DNA of 64,000 nt, taken from positions 25,574,681 to 25,638,680 of the forward strand of contig CM066994.1 of NCBI GenBank assembly GCA_033977485.1, given 5' to 3'. Source of the stretch: Hydrangea macrophylla. Its lineage: Eukaryota; Streptophyta; Magnoliopsida; Cornales; Hydrangeaceae. The notes under the pieces are model-generated. The model searched no databases. It was not told where the DNA came from and worked only from the letters and a program-made list of their open reading frames with translations. Both the position numbers and the translations under genes were made by a program. How positions within the stretch are numbered: position 1 is the stretch's first letter; the number at the start of each line of letters is the position of its first letter. This document shows, one piece after another, positions 1 through 11,752 of the stretch.

Positions 1-1200
1 CAGTAACAAAGAACTCTCAAACTCTCTCTTTTCTCTCTGAATATCCTCAGATTGTAAGACCCAGAGTGTGTGTGCATAAGTGATGTTTAAATAGAGATTT
101 CACCAAACTTGGTCACCAAGTTCATCCTACTATACTCAACAAAAGATTTTTCTAATTAAATCTTTAAACATATTCAATATACACTACACAGTCACATACG
201 TATATACAGATATAGTAACTCTATAGTTGAGTCAAGGGTCAAGTAGGTCCATAGGGGGCAAACAAGATGTTTGGGAAAAGGAGCTTAAGGCTAATATCAA
301 CACATTCTAACAAAGTGTAGCCAAACTGGGTACTAACAAGTTGCTAGGAAAATCACTTAGATGATTGGCAAAAATAGCTTATAGGCATAAGATTATACAC
401 ACACAAAAGCATTACCCAAACAAGACATAGACAATGATGAGTAGTATTAAATGAAAAGGCATATGTCACTTCTTGATTGGTGGAGAATCCCATATTGTGG
501 GAGTTCATTGCGGCGTGGACTGTTTTAAATGTAAACTGGTATTTTTGCGACGCGGTGTTCACCACAAAAATACAGAAAATTCATTTTATCGCAAGAAATG
601 GTTTTCTGGTTTTATAAAAATACAGTTTGAGTTAAAAGAAAATATTTTCACCGTTTTGAAATACAGTTTTAAAATCCAACACAGGTATGACTAATTTTAG
701 AAAATTACAATTTGACCCCAATAAGAATTTTAATTATGAAATGGTGCCAATAATAAGATTTAACACAGGGGAAATGAAATTAAATAAAAGCAGATAATAC
801 AAATTGAATTTAAATATGCAATGTAATTATGGAAATGCAGGTTGTTACACTAGGCTACCCAGTGAGTTTGAACACTCACCGTTAAAGTTTGGTGATGCCA
901 GTGGCTCGGGGTGGCTGCGGGGTCCTAGGTGAGTTCTCTCACTCTTCTCTTTATCTTCTCCTCTTCTTCTGTCCTTTTTTTTTTTTCTTATTCTTCTTCT
1001 TTTCTGCTTCTCTTCTTCTTAGAGAGTGTATGAGAGTGTGTGTATGTGTGTAAGTTTGTGGATATATATACAGGTGCGTGTATATATATGATATAACTAT
1101 CTCTCTAAACTCTCTCCGAGGGTTTCAGCAAGCATATATACATATATATAGGGGTATAAATAGGGAGAGATGGGTCCTTGCAACGGATTTGAACTGGCAA
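1..1200. other. No gene recognised; probable retrotransposon-derived non-coding DNA
   Basis: No long open frame or recognisable domain is visible. The stretch is AT-rich, with a CT-rich tract near 935-1020 and TA-rich microsatellite around 1060-1150. Since the sequence just downstream is the 3' untranslated part of a Ty3/gypsy element, this may be a degraded internal portion of the same element. I cannot show that directly. Confidence 0.4.
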
Positions 1201-1654
1201 AAATCTTTAGTCATTCTTGATCCTTGTAACGAATTTGCAGCATACAACCATCGATAGTCATCTCTGGTTATTGCATCATGCATCATACATCATTTAGTAA
1301 ACGCGTGAGAAAAGGCAAGCATACTATAAGCATGACCAGATTTATTTCATTACTCAAGAGAGCATTGCATGAGCATGTGCATCACGATAGGATAGGTGCA
1401 TTCATCCGTATGATCGCTTGTGCCTAAGTATTGTCCTTTTCTCGAACTACGCCCTAATTTGATTCTCGATGGGATATGTAGGCAGCTCATCATCGAGCAC
1501 GACCAGCACCGACCGTCTCATCAAATGTTTTTACAACGCATTTTATTTTTACCTAGGTTCTCTAGTCCGGTCAAAGGCTTGTCCTTACACAGGCTTCGAC
1601 ATTTCGCTTGTGATACACGTTACATCACGAAAGCTTTGTTAAAGAGGGGCAAAC
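1201..1654 (+). mobile_element. 3' internal (untranslated) end of a Tat/Ogre-like Ty3/gypsy element, with polypurine tract
   Basis: The motif GGGATATGTAGGCAGC at 1471-1486 is a strongly conserved piece of the 3' untranslated region of Tat/Ogre-lineage elements. A polypurine-rich tract, AAAGAGGGGCAAAC (1641-1654), directly abuts the TG that opens the LTR at 1655. That placement is what plus-strand DNA priming requires. No coding domains of the element are within the window; they should lie to the left of it. Confidence 0.6.
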
Positions 1655-1965
1655 TGTCGACACCCCAATTTTGACCATGCTCCCGAACCCAGGGAGGATT
1701 ACCTCCGAAACCGATGATGATAATGTCCGATGGATTTGAAGTATTTCAAACTCTTCAAAAGCTCTTTGATTTCAATTGAGAATTATAAAATCTAGAAGAA
1801 AGAAGGAAAAGACCATGTACTCAGGAAAATATCGGGCATAGAATACACATAAGGAGAAGGCACAGTTTGAAAATAATAATAATAAAATATATTTAGTTCA
1901 AGAAAATGGTTTTGATAACAGAAAATGAAAAAAAGGGGGAAGAAAATGGCACGCGGAGAAGCCGG

Positions 1966-2260
1966 CGGCACTCGTATACTACCAGTCGGCATCCATTAAG
2001 TGTCGCAGACAACTCGCTGAACGCCGCGAAAAGCAAAAGGGATTTTGGAACGGAAAAAGAAAGAAAAAGAAAAGGAAAAAGAAAAAGAAAATGAGAATAA
2101 AACAAAAGTGAGATAGAGAAGAAAACGGCAGTCAGTGAATTGTCTACAGCGCTCAGTGAGTGCCGCTCCGGCACACTCTGAGTGCCGCAGCGACAGTCAG
2201 CAAGTGCCGGACCGGTACTCACTGAGTGCCACGAACAACTCGCTGAGTGCCACATTTTTC
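1966..2260 (+). repeat. Array of short GAGTGCC-type motifs in the LTR, upstream of its TATA box
   Basis: Variants of CTCACTGAGTGCC and CTCGCTGAGTGCC recur irregularly through 1966-2260, most densely at 2128-2260. The CG- and GC-rich island stands out from AT-rich surroundings. It lies about 100-400 bp upstream of the TATA box at 2362, where LTR enhancers usually sit. Function is unknown. Confidence 0.6.
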
Positions 2261-2361
2261 AACAGTCTGCTTTTTTAGAGAGTACGCATTGTACCATCAA
2301 ATGTGCCTTTATAGCTAGGGTTTTCACCCCGAATTTACTTAAATAACCCTTAGAATTTGTC

Positions 2362-2368
2362 TATATAA
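2362..2368 (+). promoter_or_regulatory. Putative LTR TATA box
   Basis: TATATAA followed by a GA-rich leader about 30 bp downstream. The position within the LTR fits a U3/R boundary. No transcript evidence is available. Confidence 0.45.
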
Positions 2369-4910
2369 GGAGGTGTATATCTCCATAACAAAGGAGAGAA
2401 AAGTTTTTGGGGAATGATTTTTAGAAAAATCTTTGAAACAATTAGAGATGGAATTTTTGGGAGAATTTGGGAAGAACTTGAGGAAGAGTTTGGAAGATTT
2501 TCATCAAACCATAGAAATTTGAGGATAATTGGAGGTGATCCTCTAATCTTGATTGAGTTTCAATTCTTTTTTCTTTTTTCTTTTGTTTTTTTATTGGTTT
2601 GGATCAAAGTATCTATGAATTTGAAGTAAAAACAAGTTTTATAAAAGGTTTTTTTTTTGTTGAACTTGGAGCATTAGCTCTTTTAGTTTATTTTATTTTA
2701 TTTCTTCTTTTCTTGTTCATACTCATCTCTTGAGATTCTTGGAGATCTTTAATATCTCACTTGACTCTCTTGAGTTTGATCTTTTGATCTCATGTAAGCT
2801 TATGCTTTACATGGGAATCAAGGTTGATCATCATCTTATTTATAAACATGTGGATGGATCCAAGCCTATACTTATGACTTGGGTCCTCTAATTTGAAGTT
2901 TCATGAAAATTCTTTATATTCCCTTGAAATTCATGAGTGTTAGTCATTCTTATATCTCCAAGGACCATTAAGTTGAGAGGAGCAGTAGGTAATATAAGTC
3001 TTAATTCCTCAAGGACCAACAACTTGAGAGAGGGATTAAACTTAAGACAAGCCAATCTCCCTGGCTTAGTTGTAATGTGTAAGTATGTCCATGAGGTTGG
3101 GTGAATCCATGAAGTCCCCATCGAAGTTCCCTTATGATCAAGTTTAAGGACTCCTTGAGGAACTTGATTGATTGTCCTAAGTAGTCAGGATCCTTGTTTG
3201 GTCCAAATTCTCTCTAGAATTTTGGACCAAGTTGGATTCAACAAATAAAAGGTCATCTAAAAGAGGTGTTGTGATTTCAATGACAATCTGTCATCAAAGA
3301 TTTTTAATTAAATCATGATCCATTGGAATTGAATGAGACTAATTGGAATGTGTTCATAATACAATGACCTACCACTGCAATTTTTATTTTGACTTAATTT
3401 TGTGGTTAGGATGGTTTGATCTTAAGATTTGCGAACTAGTTACTCTCTGTCCAAAATTTTAGAACAGTAAGTCAGTTTTGATTTGAATATACCAAAGCCT
3501 TAATCAAACATTTTTGAATTCAAATAAATTTTTCTATGAAGGTTAATGTGTTAATAAGATTCCCTAAAAAGATTGAAGTCATTCAGATTTGTTTACTAAT
3601 TTTAAAAATCACACAAAATCTCTGGATAGAGAATTGTTAAATTATGAGCGATGTCTGGTTTTGGTCCAATCCTCAGAGATTGGACCGTTTGATTTTTGAT
3701 TTCCTTTTTGGGTTAGAAACTAGCCTCACAGAGGCACCTTGTATCCAAAAATCATTAAGATCAAACCATGGGAGGTATGCTTCTCCATTTTTTGAAAGTC
3801 TGGTCTGTTCTCTGTAATTCTTGGAATTCAGAGACAAATTTGGTAAGACATACCAATAATGGTCTAAATGACTTTTCTATGACCTAAGCCTTGAAATATT
3901 TTTTGATTATGATTCGTTGAACTCAAATCCAGAGGCTAAATGATTTAAATCAATGAATGATTCATAGCTTGTTCTTATTCATGTTCATGCACTTATCATA
4001 CATGTACTGATTCTAGCAATTAGGACATTATTTGCATTATGTTAGGTCATAATTAGTTAAATCTAGTCATGGGTTCCTTGTAATCATGTTGGGATTGTAT
4101 CACCTCTATATGGACATTGCATTGGCTCCTAGTTGAGACTTGTATATCTATAGAGGTGTTGCGATTTCAATAAATTAGAAGGAATTCATGATTATTGTCA
4201 ACTTTCTCTATGTTTGTTAGGTTTAAGCTAGAAGTTTGATATTTGGGATTTGATATTTTATTGTGTTCTAAGTACGCGGACTAACCCTTTGTTTTGTAGC
4301 ACTATGGAAGTACAATTTCTCAACTTTTCTCTGGTTTATTCTATATCTTGATTTTATTGATTTCTTTCGACTTCACGCGCGACACCTTAGAATTAGGATT
4401 TTCCTTATGTGTATATGTGAATTAGAGACTCTTTTTAGGCTTTCTATTTATTTGTATGCACTGCACGTTTCCTTTCGTAGCTGGATCCTGAGTAGGTTCC
4501 TTTGTTCCTCATTGTATATCATTTTGCTTGCTATTTGAATTATTTGGTTTTGTATGACTTTTTATCATTAGCAATCTTGCACCCCTTTCGATATGCTTTT
4601 GGAATGTACATATATACATATGTATTATTTCAGGGCATGCTTCGATTAATAATTTGATTAAAAAGGATGTTGAGTAGAGGCATACCACGAGATAGGATGA
4701 GGGGGGTGTTTTAGTCCGCCGGGCTCCTTTCCCTCTCATTCCATAATCCCCGGACCTAGAAATCTCTGGTTTCCAAAAGATCAGTTTGCTTTTAAAATGA
4801 GTTCTTAATTTTCCTTATTTTAAAAAAAATAATTAAGTTGCGACTCTTTGTATTTGCTTTTTTGGAAAAGTATTTTAAAGTGGGCCTAAATGCCGGTATC
4901 CACGGGTTCA

Positions 4911-5869
4911 CTTCCAGATCCTATGATTCTGCCCTCTTTATTCGCAAGACATATCAGGGGATGGCTCAACCGGCATCTCAGGCCTCAAGGCATATCTCGG
5001 TCAGCATATTGAGATGAAGGACTTTGGAAACCTTAACTATTTCTTGGGGCTCGAAATCACTTCCAATGCTGACTATTATTACCTCTCGCAAGTAATATAT
5101 TCTTCTAATCTTCTTACCCGTGCAGACATCATTAATAATAAAACCAGTCATACTCCTCTTGAGCTCAATTCTAAGCTCACTCCTCTGGATGGTACTCTTC
5201 TTGATGATCCCACTCTGTATTGCTAGATGGTAGGGAGTATTGTCTATCTTACTGTTACTCGACCAGACATTACCTGTGCTATCCATATTGTTAGCTAGTT
5301 CCTTTTTGTTCCCCGCTCGTCTCACTTTTGCAACTGTGCTATGTATTCTCAGATAAGTCAAATGAACTATGTTTCATTGTTCTTCACTTGAACTTCGTGC
5401 CTATTCTGACGCTAATTAGGCAGGAGATCCCACTAATTGTCATTCCACTACAGGTTATTGCTTCTTTCTTGGTGACTCTCTTAATTCTTGGCAAAACAAG
5501 AAGCAAACTATCATTGCTCACTCTAGTACAGAAGTAAAGTATCGTGCCCTAGCTAATGCTACCCAAGAATTCATCTGGCTCTGCTGGTTAATTGAGGACT
5601 TAGGAGTTGTTCACTCCACTGCCACTACTAGCTATTGTGACAATCAGAGTGCTATTCAGATTTCACACAACGATGCTTTTCACGAACGCATGAAACATGT
5701 TGAGATTGATTGTCATTTTGTGCATCACCATCTCACTCATGGCAACGTCCAACTTGTCTCTGTTTCTTCGGATGATCAAACTGCTGATATATTCACCAAA
5801 GCTCATCCTCTAGGACGTCTTCAAGATTTGGTTGCCGAACTCAAGTTGTTCTCCATTTTACTACCTTGA
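4911..5869 (+). pseudogene. Ty1/copia reverse transcriptase C-terminus and RNase H, truncated pseudogene
   Basis: Translated fragments read as the end of a copia polymerase. First is YDSALFIRKTYQG (from 4922), then KDFGNLNYFLGLEI (from about 5017). RNase H follows, with YSDANQAGDP near 5398, a TEVKYRALANATQEF segment, CDNQSAIQI near 5637, and the terminal KHVEIDCHFV and DIFTKAHPLGRLQ blocks, ending at the TGA at 5867-5869. The catalytic YVDD stretch expected between the first two blocks is missing: the text jumps from RKTYQG to a GISGLKAYLGQHIEMKDF-like block. At least three stops and one frameshift occur (for example TAG near 5224). The 5' part of the gene is absent because the Tat/Ogre LTR ends at 4910 inside the frame. 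The element cannot be autonomous. Confidence 0.85.
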
Positions 5870-5882
5870 GTTTTAAGGGGGG

Positions 5883-6052
5883 TGTTAATATATATATATA
5901 TATATATAAGTCTAGGTTCAATGTATGTACTACAATATACTACTCTTGTACTTTTCATTTTCTTATTTTGCTTCTCTTGTCCTATAGAGAGGACGGTTCT
6001 CCATTGTAATGGATATACTGAATATACAATTTTATCTTTCTATACTTTATCA
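5883..6052 (+). mobile_element. 3' LTR of the truncated copia element
   Basis: Fourteen bases after the polymerase stop, a polypurine tract (TTTTAAGGGGGG, 5871-5882) meets TGTTAATA at 5883, which opens a short LTR containing a TA microsatellite. The most likely end is TTTATCA at 6052, giving 170 bp. This start, size and end are typical of short-LTR plant copia families. The 5' LTR is not in the window, so the right boundary is inferred from the TG...CA rule only. Confidence 0.65.
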
Positions 6053-6588
6053 AATATGTGAACATTCATAGGAAAACACATTCTTCTTCATTCCTTTAAA
6101 CTGTTATACGATAAAATATGCGACAGTGTATAAAAAATGCAACCTCTCATCTCACCGATTCTTTTACCTCAACAACAATCTCACAACCAATGTATGGTTT
6201 TAGAATAGTGTGGATGATTGGTATTACTGTATCCACGCGCAATACCACATCAAGATATTCAAGGTTGTCATCACCTCTATGTACTCGTTAATTCAGAATA
6301 GCTTGCCTCCTAACAACCAATGATTATGATATACTAGCGTGCCTTCTGAATGGCCGAATGGTCAACGCTGTTGACCAAGATAGTAGTATGCCTCTCAAGG
6401 ACCGATCATCAATCAAGTTATTCTCTAAAACCATTACCATCAATCTTTATTCCTTTACTCATAACATACTATGCATACCGATATCTGTTAACTCAAAACA
6501 TACTATGCATACTGACACGAATGTACTCTCTATCTCTATGTTGATTGGTTCTACCATTGGTGGACTTTTGGAAGGCAATTTTATTGTT
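6053..6588. other. No gene; unremarkable intergenic sequence
   Basis: Short open frames here have no recognisable domains and overlap each other. A ~20-bp phrase (ACATACTATGCATAC) occurs twice, at about 6465 and 6500. Nothing else stands out. Confidence 0.5.
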
Positions 6589-7524
6589 GGGGGCTTCGGT
6601 CATAGCCACCTCAAATAAAGCTCTTCCAAGTTAAAAACTCATGCTACTTTTCTTTAACTCATTAGGTCCTTTTTATGTGTAAATAGCTTCAAATTGCAAT
6701 AACTTTTGTTCTACAAGTTCATTTTTCGTAAAATTTGATATTTTGGAATCAGTAAAATGAAATAATATTAATATTATGGTGGTTTAATTAATATTATCTA
6801 TCAAAACAGATAATATTATCTGTCATTACAGTATCAGATAAAACAAAAAAAAATGAGGTTCCAAATTACTTTATTTTGTACAATTTGCAACTTCATTGCA
6901 TAGATCTCGAAGATATACATTAAATAAAAAAATCACTCCAAAAGGCTAAAAAAACGAGTGAGTTATGGTGGTTTAAAGTTGACAGATAATATTAATATTA
7001 TATGTCAATATAGATAATATTATGTGTCATTACAGATGTAAATACAGATAAAATCAAAAAATGAGATTCCAAATTACTTTCTTTTGTATAATTTTCAACT
7101 CCATTGCATAGATCTCGAAAAAATACATAAAATCGAAAAACAAAATTAGGCAAAAAGGCTAAAAAAGACGAGTGAGTTTGGTGGTTTAAAGTTGACATAT
7201 AATACTATCTGTCAAAACAGATACATATAAAATCAGAGGTTCCAAATTACTTTTATTTTTTTGTACAATTTTCAACTCCATTGCGTAGATCTCGAAGAAA
7301 TACATGAAATAAAAAAAAATCACTTAAAAAGGCTAAAAAAACGAGTGAGTTATGGTGGTTTAAAGTTCACAGAGAATATTGTCTTAGCCATTTTTCTGCT
7401 TCAGCAAGGGGCTTTTCACCAAATTCAAAAAGTAGCGACGGGTTTTTTAAAAAATGGCCAAATAATTTTGTGGGTTTTTGACTAATATACTTAATTTTAA
7501 GGGGTCTATGACCTAATATCCCTT
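6589..7524 (-). repeat. Dispersed element built from ~170-bp tandem units (copy A, inverted relative to copy B)
   Basis: Three degenerate tandem units (about 6840-7010, 7040-7210 and 7225-7380) each contain GAGGTTCCAAATTACTTT, AGATCTCGAAGAAATACAT, AAAAAGGCTAAAAAAACGAG and GGTGGTTTAAAGTTGAC-like blocks. The outer ends (GGGGGCTTCGGTCATAGCC on the left, GTCTATGACCTAATATCCC on the right) are the reverse complement of the outer ends of copy B at 37319-38602. It is therefore one defined repeat present twice in opposite orientation, 30 kb apart. Short GACAGATAATATTATCTGTC palindromes sit between units. No coding capacity and no TIR or target duplication is seen. Confidence 0.75.
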
Positions 7525-8022
7525 TATTGTTTTCATTTATTATTCTCCAACATCAAGTCCTCTATTTGGTTTGGTTATATAGAGAATGAAAAGAAAAGGG
7601 AAAGGAAAAGGAAAACAAGAAGAAAAAACCCATTTGATTTCAAACTCTCCATGCCATGCATGCCACAACCAAATAAATCTTGTAATCATGGTGTGGACCC
7701 AAACATTATCCTCGTCCTACTAGGGGTGGGGCAAAGTGGAGAACCAACCGGGCGGGCATAATAAAATTGGCACATGTGACTCATTCTTTGTCATGCTTTT
7801 AACGATGTGGGGGAATTGAAATCACAAGTGATTCTAACAATACGAATCTTCGAAAGTAACAAGTTGGATCAAAACAATCACACGCAAACAATATATGAAA
7901 AACAGAAAGATTAAAGAGATAGAGAGAGTATCAAGCCACCTTGGCGAATATCAAGCCACCTTGAATATCACAATTACATGCTCCACCTTGAACTAATAAA
8001 GGGTAGGGGGTACTCCTCCTCT
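7525..8022. other. No gene; probable 3' flank/LTR remnant of the minus-strand copia fragment
   Basis: The minus strand directly downstream of the copia stop at 8023 contains the repeated phrase TTCAAGGTGGAGC / TCAAGGTGGCTTG (about 7935-7995), which resembles the GT-rich pre-LTR region of Tork-type copia elements. I cannot place a convincing LTR start or end. The rest (7525-7860) is AT-rich without features. Confidence 0.35.
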
Positions 8023-8725
8023 TCAACAAGAAGAGACATTGATCAAGTCTAAGAAATGCTTGAACTTTTCTGTAGTAACGGGCTTTGTCAACATATCAAC
8101 AACATTTTCCGTTGTATGAATCTTTTCAAATAGAATATCACCAGTAGAAACCAATTCTCTTATCTTGTGGAACCTTACATCTATATGCTTAGTTCTTGCA
8201 TGATACACCTGGTTCTTTGCAAAATAAATGGCACTCTGACTATCACAATGCAACTGAACTCCACCTTGATCAACACCAAGTTCCTTGACTAAAGCCTTTA
8301 ACCACAAAACTTCTTTTGTAGCCTCAGCTGCTGCCATATATTCTGATTCAGTTGTAGATAGTGCCACAGTAGACTGTAAAGTAGACTTCTAACATATAGG
8401 CCCTCCCGGTAGTGTAAACACATAACTTGTCATAGACCTTCTGTCATCCAGATCACATGCGTAATCTGCATCTACATACCCCACAATTGAAATAGAACCC
8501 TGTTGTCTCTGAAACATAATGCCATAATCTGTCGTACCTTGCAAATATCTGATAATCCACTTCACTGCCTTCAAATGCTCTCTCCCTGGATTTGCCATAT
8601 ATTTGCTAACTGTGCTGACTGCATTTGCCAAATCAGGTCTAGTGCAAACCATCGTATACATCAAACAACCTACAGCATTGGCATACGGTACCACAGGGCC
8701 CTCCCCTTGACTCTTGGACTTACTG
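8023..8725 (-). pseudogene. Ty1/copia RT tail and RNase H pseudogene, 5'-truncated
   Basis: On the minus strand the reading begins abruptly at about 8725 within a SKSQGEGPVVPYANAVG-like block. It continues as CTRPDLANAVSTVSKYMANP, then the RNase H core (YVDADYACDLDDRRS, near 8470) and ALSTTESEYMAAAEATKE (about 8365). The usual end follows: HCDSQSAIYFAKN, ARTKHIDVRFHKIRE, DMLTKPVTTEKFKHFLDL. The stop is at 8023. A frame break lies near 8390, where the phrase that should read as AVSW-K-S-x-LQ-S-T-VALST is disturbed. Gag, protease, integrase and the RT palm are absent. The blocks resemble those of the complete Tnt1-like element at 10156-15677, but the two are clearly different subfamilies. Confidence 0.85.
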
Positions 8726-9675
8726 TAATAGACCGATTACAATATGAGCCATACCCAACAAACAAAAATGGGAATGCAACTTGAACGGGCTTACAAATCA
8801 AACAATTTATAAAAAAAAAATTGTGGACAAGCATGGCCATGAAACAACATGCCAACCTAATTTTAGCTAGACTTGGACAGAGGCATCAAATAACAAACAT
8901 ATCCCGAGCCCAGTCCAAGTCTAGATGAACTGCACACACGTGCATAATAAAATTGGCTTGCATAGGGTACCTAATTTGGGCTAGATTCATCAAATTTAGG
9001 TTACTACAAATTCGGTCATGCTTAGCCAAATCTAACGTTCGACTTGCACGAGTGGCAACCCTAGCTTACCCATGTTAGCCAATTAATATTGATTAATATG
9101 CTAAATGTCTATGTTAAGAATTATGTAGCCTAAGTTCTCACTTCCATAAGTTCTTTCCAGTAAATTAAATGGATAGATTATTCCTTGTGACCGTCATGTC
9201 ATACTGTGATCTTTCTATTATCAAGTCGAGCATTGATTTGTTGTCTACATGGGTGTCACGTTGGAATCCAAATCCTTGTGTAAAGATATAAAAGAATTGT
9301 TGACTTATATCCATAACACATGTTTTACAACAACGTAAGTCAATATTCTGAGATACAATTTAGCATTTGGGTCCATTTTTAACAATTTGGGACACAACTT
9401 CCTCATGTTTCTTTTTCAAAAGTCTTCAATTACGTTTGTATTATTAAGATGATCGTGATCCATGCCACATGCATAAGTCAATATTATGAGATCAAGTGCA
9501 CCAAACTGGTAATAATATGTCCAATGGTCAGGATTCTCATGATTACAACATTCCTGATGAAACTGGCAGTAAGAATTATATGGAAGAGTAAAAAATGGAG
9601 GTCTAGCTACTTTCATGGAAATCCAAGCTCATATGTGGGTCAGCTAATTATCTGCAGTCTCTGTGGAAAAGTTAG
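8726..9675. other. No gene recognised
   Basis: Short open frames only, none with a domain. The left part directly abuts the copia truncation point and gives no hint of what caused it. Confidence 0.5.
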
Positions 9676-9836
9676 AATGTCGTCCGGGCCAGCTTGCGCG
9701 CACCTCGACTAATCCCCCAAGGCCCAAGAGTCACCGAGTGAATTCTCCAGTGGCCACACTCCCCATGACTCGAACACTAACCTCTTGGGTAGTACACCCA
9801 AGAAGCTTACCACTAGGTCACAAGGGATGTGGTTTC
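9676..9836 (-). mobile_element. Au-like tRNA-derived SINE
   Basis: Read on the minus strand, the segment starts with a pol III A-box-like GTGACCTAGTGGTAAGC and has a B-box-like GTGTTCGAGTCATGG about 40 bp later. It ends with GGGGGATTAGTCGAGGTGC followed by GCGCAAGCTGGCCCGGAC, which is the 3' signature I associate with the plant Au SINE family. Size (~160 bp) agrees. No clear target duplication was found, and the 3' tail on this copy is short, so it is probably old. Confidence 0.7.
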
Positions 9837-10150
9837 TATAATCTTTGATACTCAAAAGAAGAAGAAAAAATAAAATAACTAAAACATTGTTTGATTTGCA
9901 GATTAAGAAAAGGGAACGAAAAACACTTTCCCTAGTGCTTTCCTTCATGTTCTCCATGCTTAAATAACATTAGAGGTTAAAAATTTTCAATTTTTTTTGT
10001 AAACTTAATTAATTAACAAATGAGGGAGGAAAGCAGTGGCAGAGCCGAGAATTTGTACTTGGGAGTGCTGAGTTAGTAGATAAGCTACCTAATAGGAACA
10101 CACGGGGGTTCGGGGGCCAAGGCCAATATTTTTTGGACCTACTTATACAT
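9837..10150. other. Intergenic; fragment resembling a GC-rich hAT end
   Basis: No gene. Around 10028-10115 the phrase CAGTGGCAGAGCCGAGAA and the later ACACGGGGGTTCGGGGGCC resemble the ends of the small hAT element at 55623-56036, which holds CCCCGAACCCCCG. The resemblance is short, so I call it only a possible relic. The complete copia element inserted just to its right. Confidence 0.3.
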
Positions 10151-10155
10151 ATTTT
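10151..10155. repeat. Target-site duplication (left), ATTTT
   Basis: ATTTT directly precedes the 5' LTR and is repeated exactly at 15678-15682 after the 3' LTR. Confidence 0.9.
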
Positions 10156-10876
10156 TGTTGGGTTCCATGTGTTTCCATACACATGAGATAAAGCCATTCT
10201 TTAATGGGATTTGGGCTTTAGAGATTGGTTTGTTACCTAAGCTTAATGTGGGCCCGAGTGGGCTATGTAGGGGTCAAGCCCATTTAATGGGTTTAGCTAA
10301 TGAATCAAAAGCAATTGATTTTTATTCATTCTCGGTACTGTGTGTATACAAGATATATGCGCAGCATTTAAAAAAAAAAGCAGAGAGCGGTTTTTTTTCT
10401 TGGTAGCAGCGGTGGCTTCAAGAGGAAGAAGAGTGAGCAGTGATTAAGGGTTATTTGGCTACCAGAATTCTTAGAAATTTTGAAGAAGCTTTGCTTGTAT
10501 TTCTATGCTTTGATTTCCTTTGGGTATTGTGATCCCTAAGAGGTAACCCTAGTACTTACTCTCTAGTTGATTGAATACCTCAAGTTTAGGGCAAAAACTT
10601 GAGAGAACGTTTGTATTCCTTATTTGATATAGTGGAATCTTTCGGAGTTGCCCTGTGGTTTTTTCCCTCTCCATTGGAGGGTTTTTCCACATAAATCTTG
10701 GTGTCTATTAATTTCTTGCTTGAGTGCCTTATTATTATATTATTTGTGCTTGGTTGTGGTGAAAGGAAATTTATCCATTGTGGCTTGGATATTATTTGTG
10801 CCTATTTAATTTATACTAGACAAGGTTAGGAAGTGTTGTTCCTAATATTGGGGATTTTCGCATTTTTCCCCCAACA
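10156..10876 (+). repeat. 5' LTR of the Tnt1-like copia element
   Basis: TGTTGGGTTCC at 10156 to CCCAACA at 10876, 721 bp. It matches the 3' LTR throughout apart from about 20 substitutions, an A-run length change and one C in the terminal C-run. Confidence 0.93.
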
Positions 10877-10879
10877 AAG

Positions 10880-10894
10880 TGGTATCAAAGCCAG
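10880..10894 (+). promoter_or_regulatory. Primer-binding site, tRNA-iMet type
   Basis: TGGTATCAAAGCCAG, three bases after the 5' LTR. It matches the complement of the 3' end of initiator tRNA-Met except for one change (A for G in ...CAGAGC...). Confidence 0.85.
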
Positions 10895-10926
10895 GTTCAT
10901 TATTATTTATTGTCTTGTGTAATTAA

Positions 10927-11752
10927 ATGAAGGAATCATCAAATTCAATGGTTAAGCTCACGGCTTCAAATTATGCAATTTGGAAACCGCGAATGGAAGA
11001 CATCCTTTATTGTAAGGATTTGTATGATCCGATTGAGGGTGATACGGCCAAGCCTACAACTATGTCCGATACAGATTGGGTAAAATTAAATAGAAAAATA
11101 GTGGTCAAATTAGACAGTGGGTTGATCACACCGTATTTTACCACGTTGCCCAAGAAGTTAATGCACAGAGTTTATGGAAAAAATTAGAGTCTATGTATGA
11201 GAGGAAGACCGCACAGAACAAAGCTTTCTTGATTCAAAGGCTTGTGAATTTGAAATTCAAAGATGGGAATTCCATTGCCGAGCACTTGAGTGACTTTCAG
11301 AGTATAGTTAATCAGTTGGCTACGATGAAGATGAATTTAGATGATGAATTTCAAGCTTTGCTTTTATTGAGTTCTTTACCTGATAGTTGGGAGACGTTGG
11401 TTGTGTCTCTTAGTAATTCAGCTCCCAATGGTAAGCTGACTTTGGAGATAGTTAAAGATAGCATGTTTAACGAGGAAGCCAGGAGAAAGGGTATGGGTAC
11501 AGATCAGACACATGCTCTTATCACGGAGAACAGGGGTAGGAGTCCGAACAGAGGGTCTTGGAAAGGATCTAAAGATCGTAGTAAGTCCAAGAACAGTCGA
11601 GGCAAGTCACAGACGCAAGGAGGTTTTGTATGCTATTATTGTAACAAGGAAGGCCACATGAGCAAAAATTGTAGAATTCGTAAGAGAGACCAGAAACAGG
11701 GAAATACTGAGAAGAAGTCAGAAGACAAAAATGCTACAGCTATAGTTTTTTA
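10927..11752 (+). pseudogene. gag: copia gag pseudogene (nucleocapsid with zinc knuckle)
   Basis: The ATG at 10927 opens a gag of the Tnt1 type: MKESSNSMVKL, then NYAIWKPRMEDILYCKDLYD. A one-base frameshift near 11165-11185 separates this 86-codon piece from the remainder, which resumes in another frame at LWKKLESMYERKT. The second part carries the retrotransposon gag core (YERKTAQNKAFLIQRLVNLK, LSSLPDSWETLVVSLSNS). It then has a basic linker and a CX2CX4HX4C zinc knuckle, CYYCNKEGHMSKNC, at about 11631-11672. The product would package element RNA into cytoplasmic virus-like particles. A TAG at 11750-11752 ends this part; in intact relatives gag runs on into protease without a stop. Confidence 0.88.

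Larger units (their letters stand above)
1655..4910 (+). mobile_element. 3' LTR of a Tat/Ogre-like Ty3/gypsy retrotransposon
   Basis: The LTR runs from TGTCGACACCCC at 1655 to GGGTTCA at 4910, 3256 bp, with TG...CA ends. The start is the form I associate with Tat/Ogre LTRs, and the polypurine tract lies immediately upstream, so this is a 3' LTR and not a solo copy. A TATATAA box lies at 2362-2368. The second LTR of this type, 51692-54965 on the minus strand, has nearly the same length and shares the 3' part that includes an AGTCGC core and the 'ACTAAAACACCC' segment. The sequence after 4910 is the reverse-transcriptase gene of a different (copia) element, so this element appears to have inserted into it. 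Confidence 0.65.
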
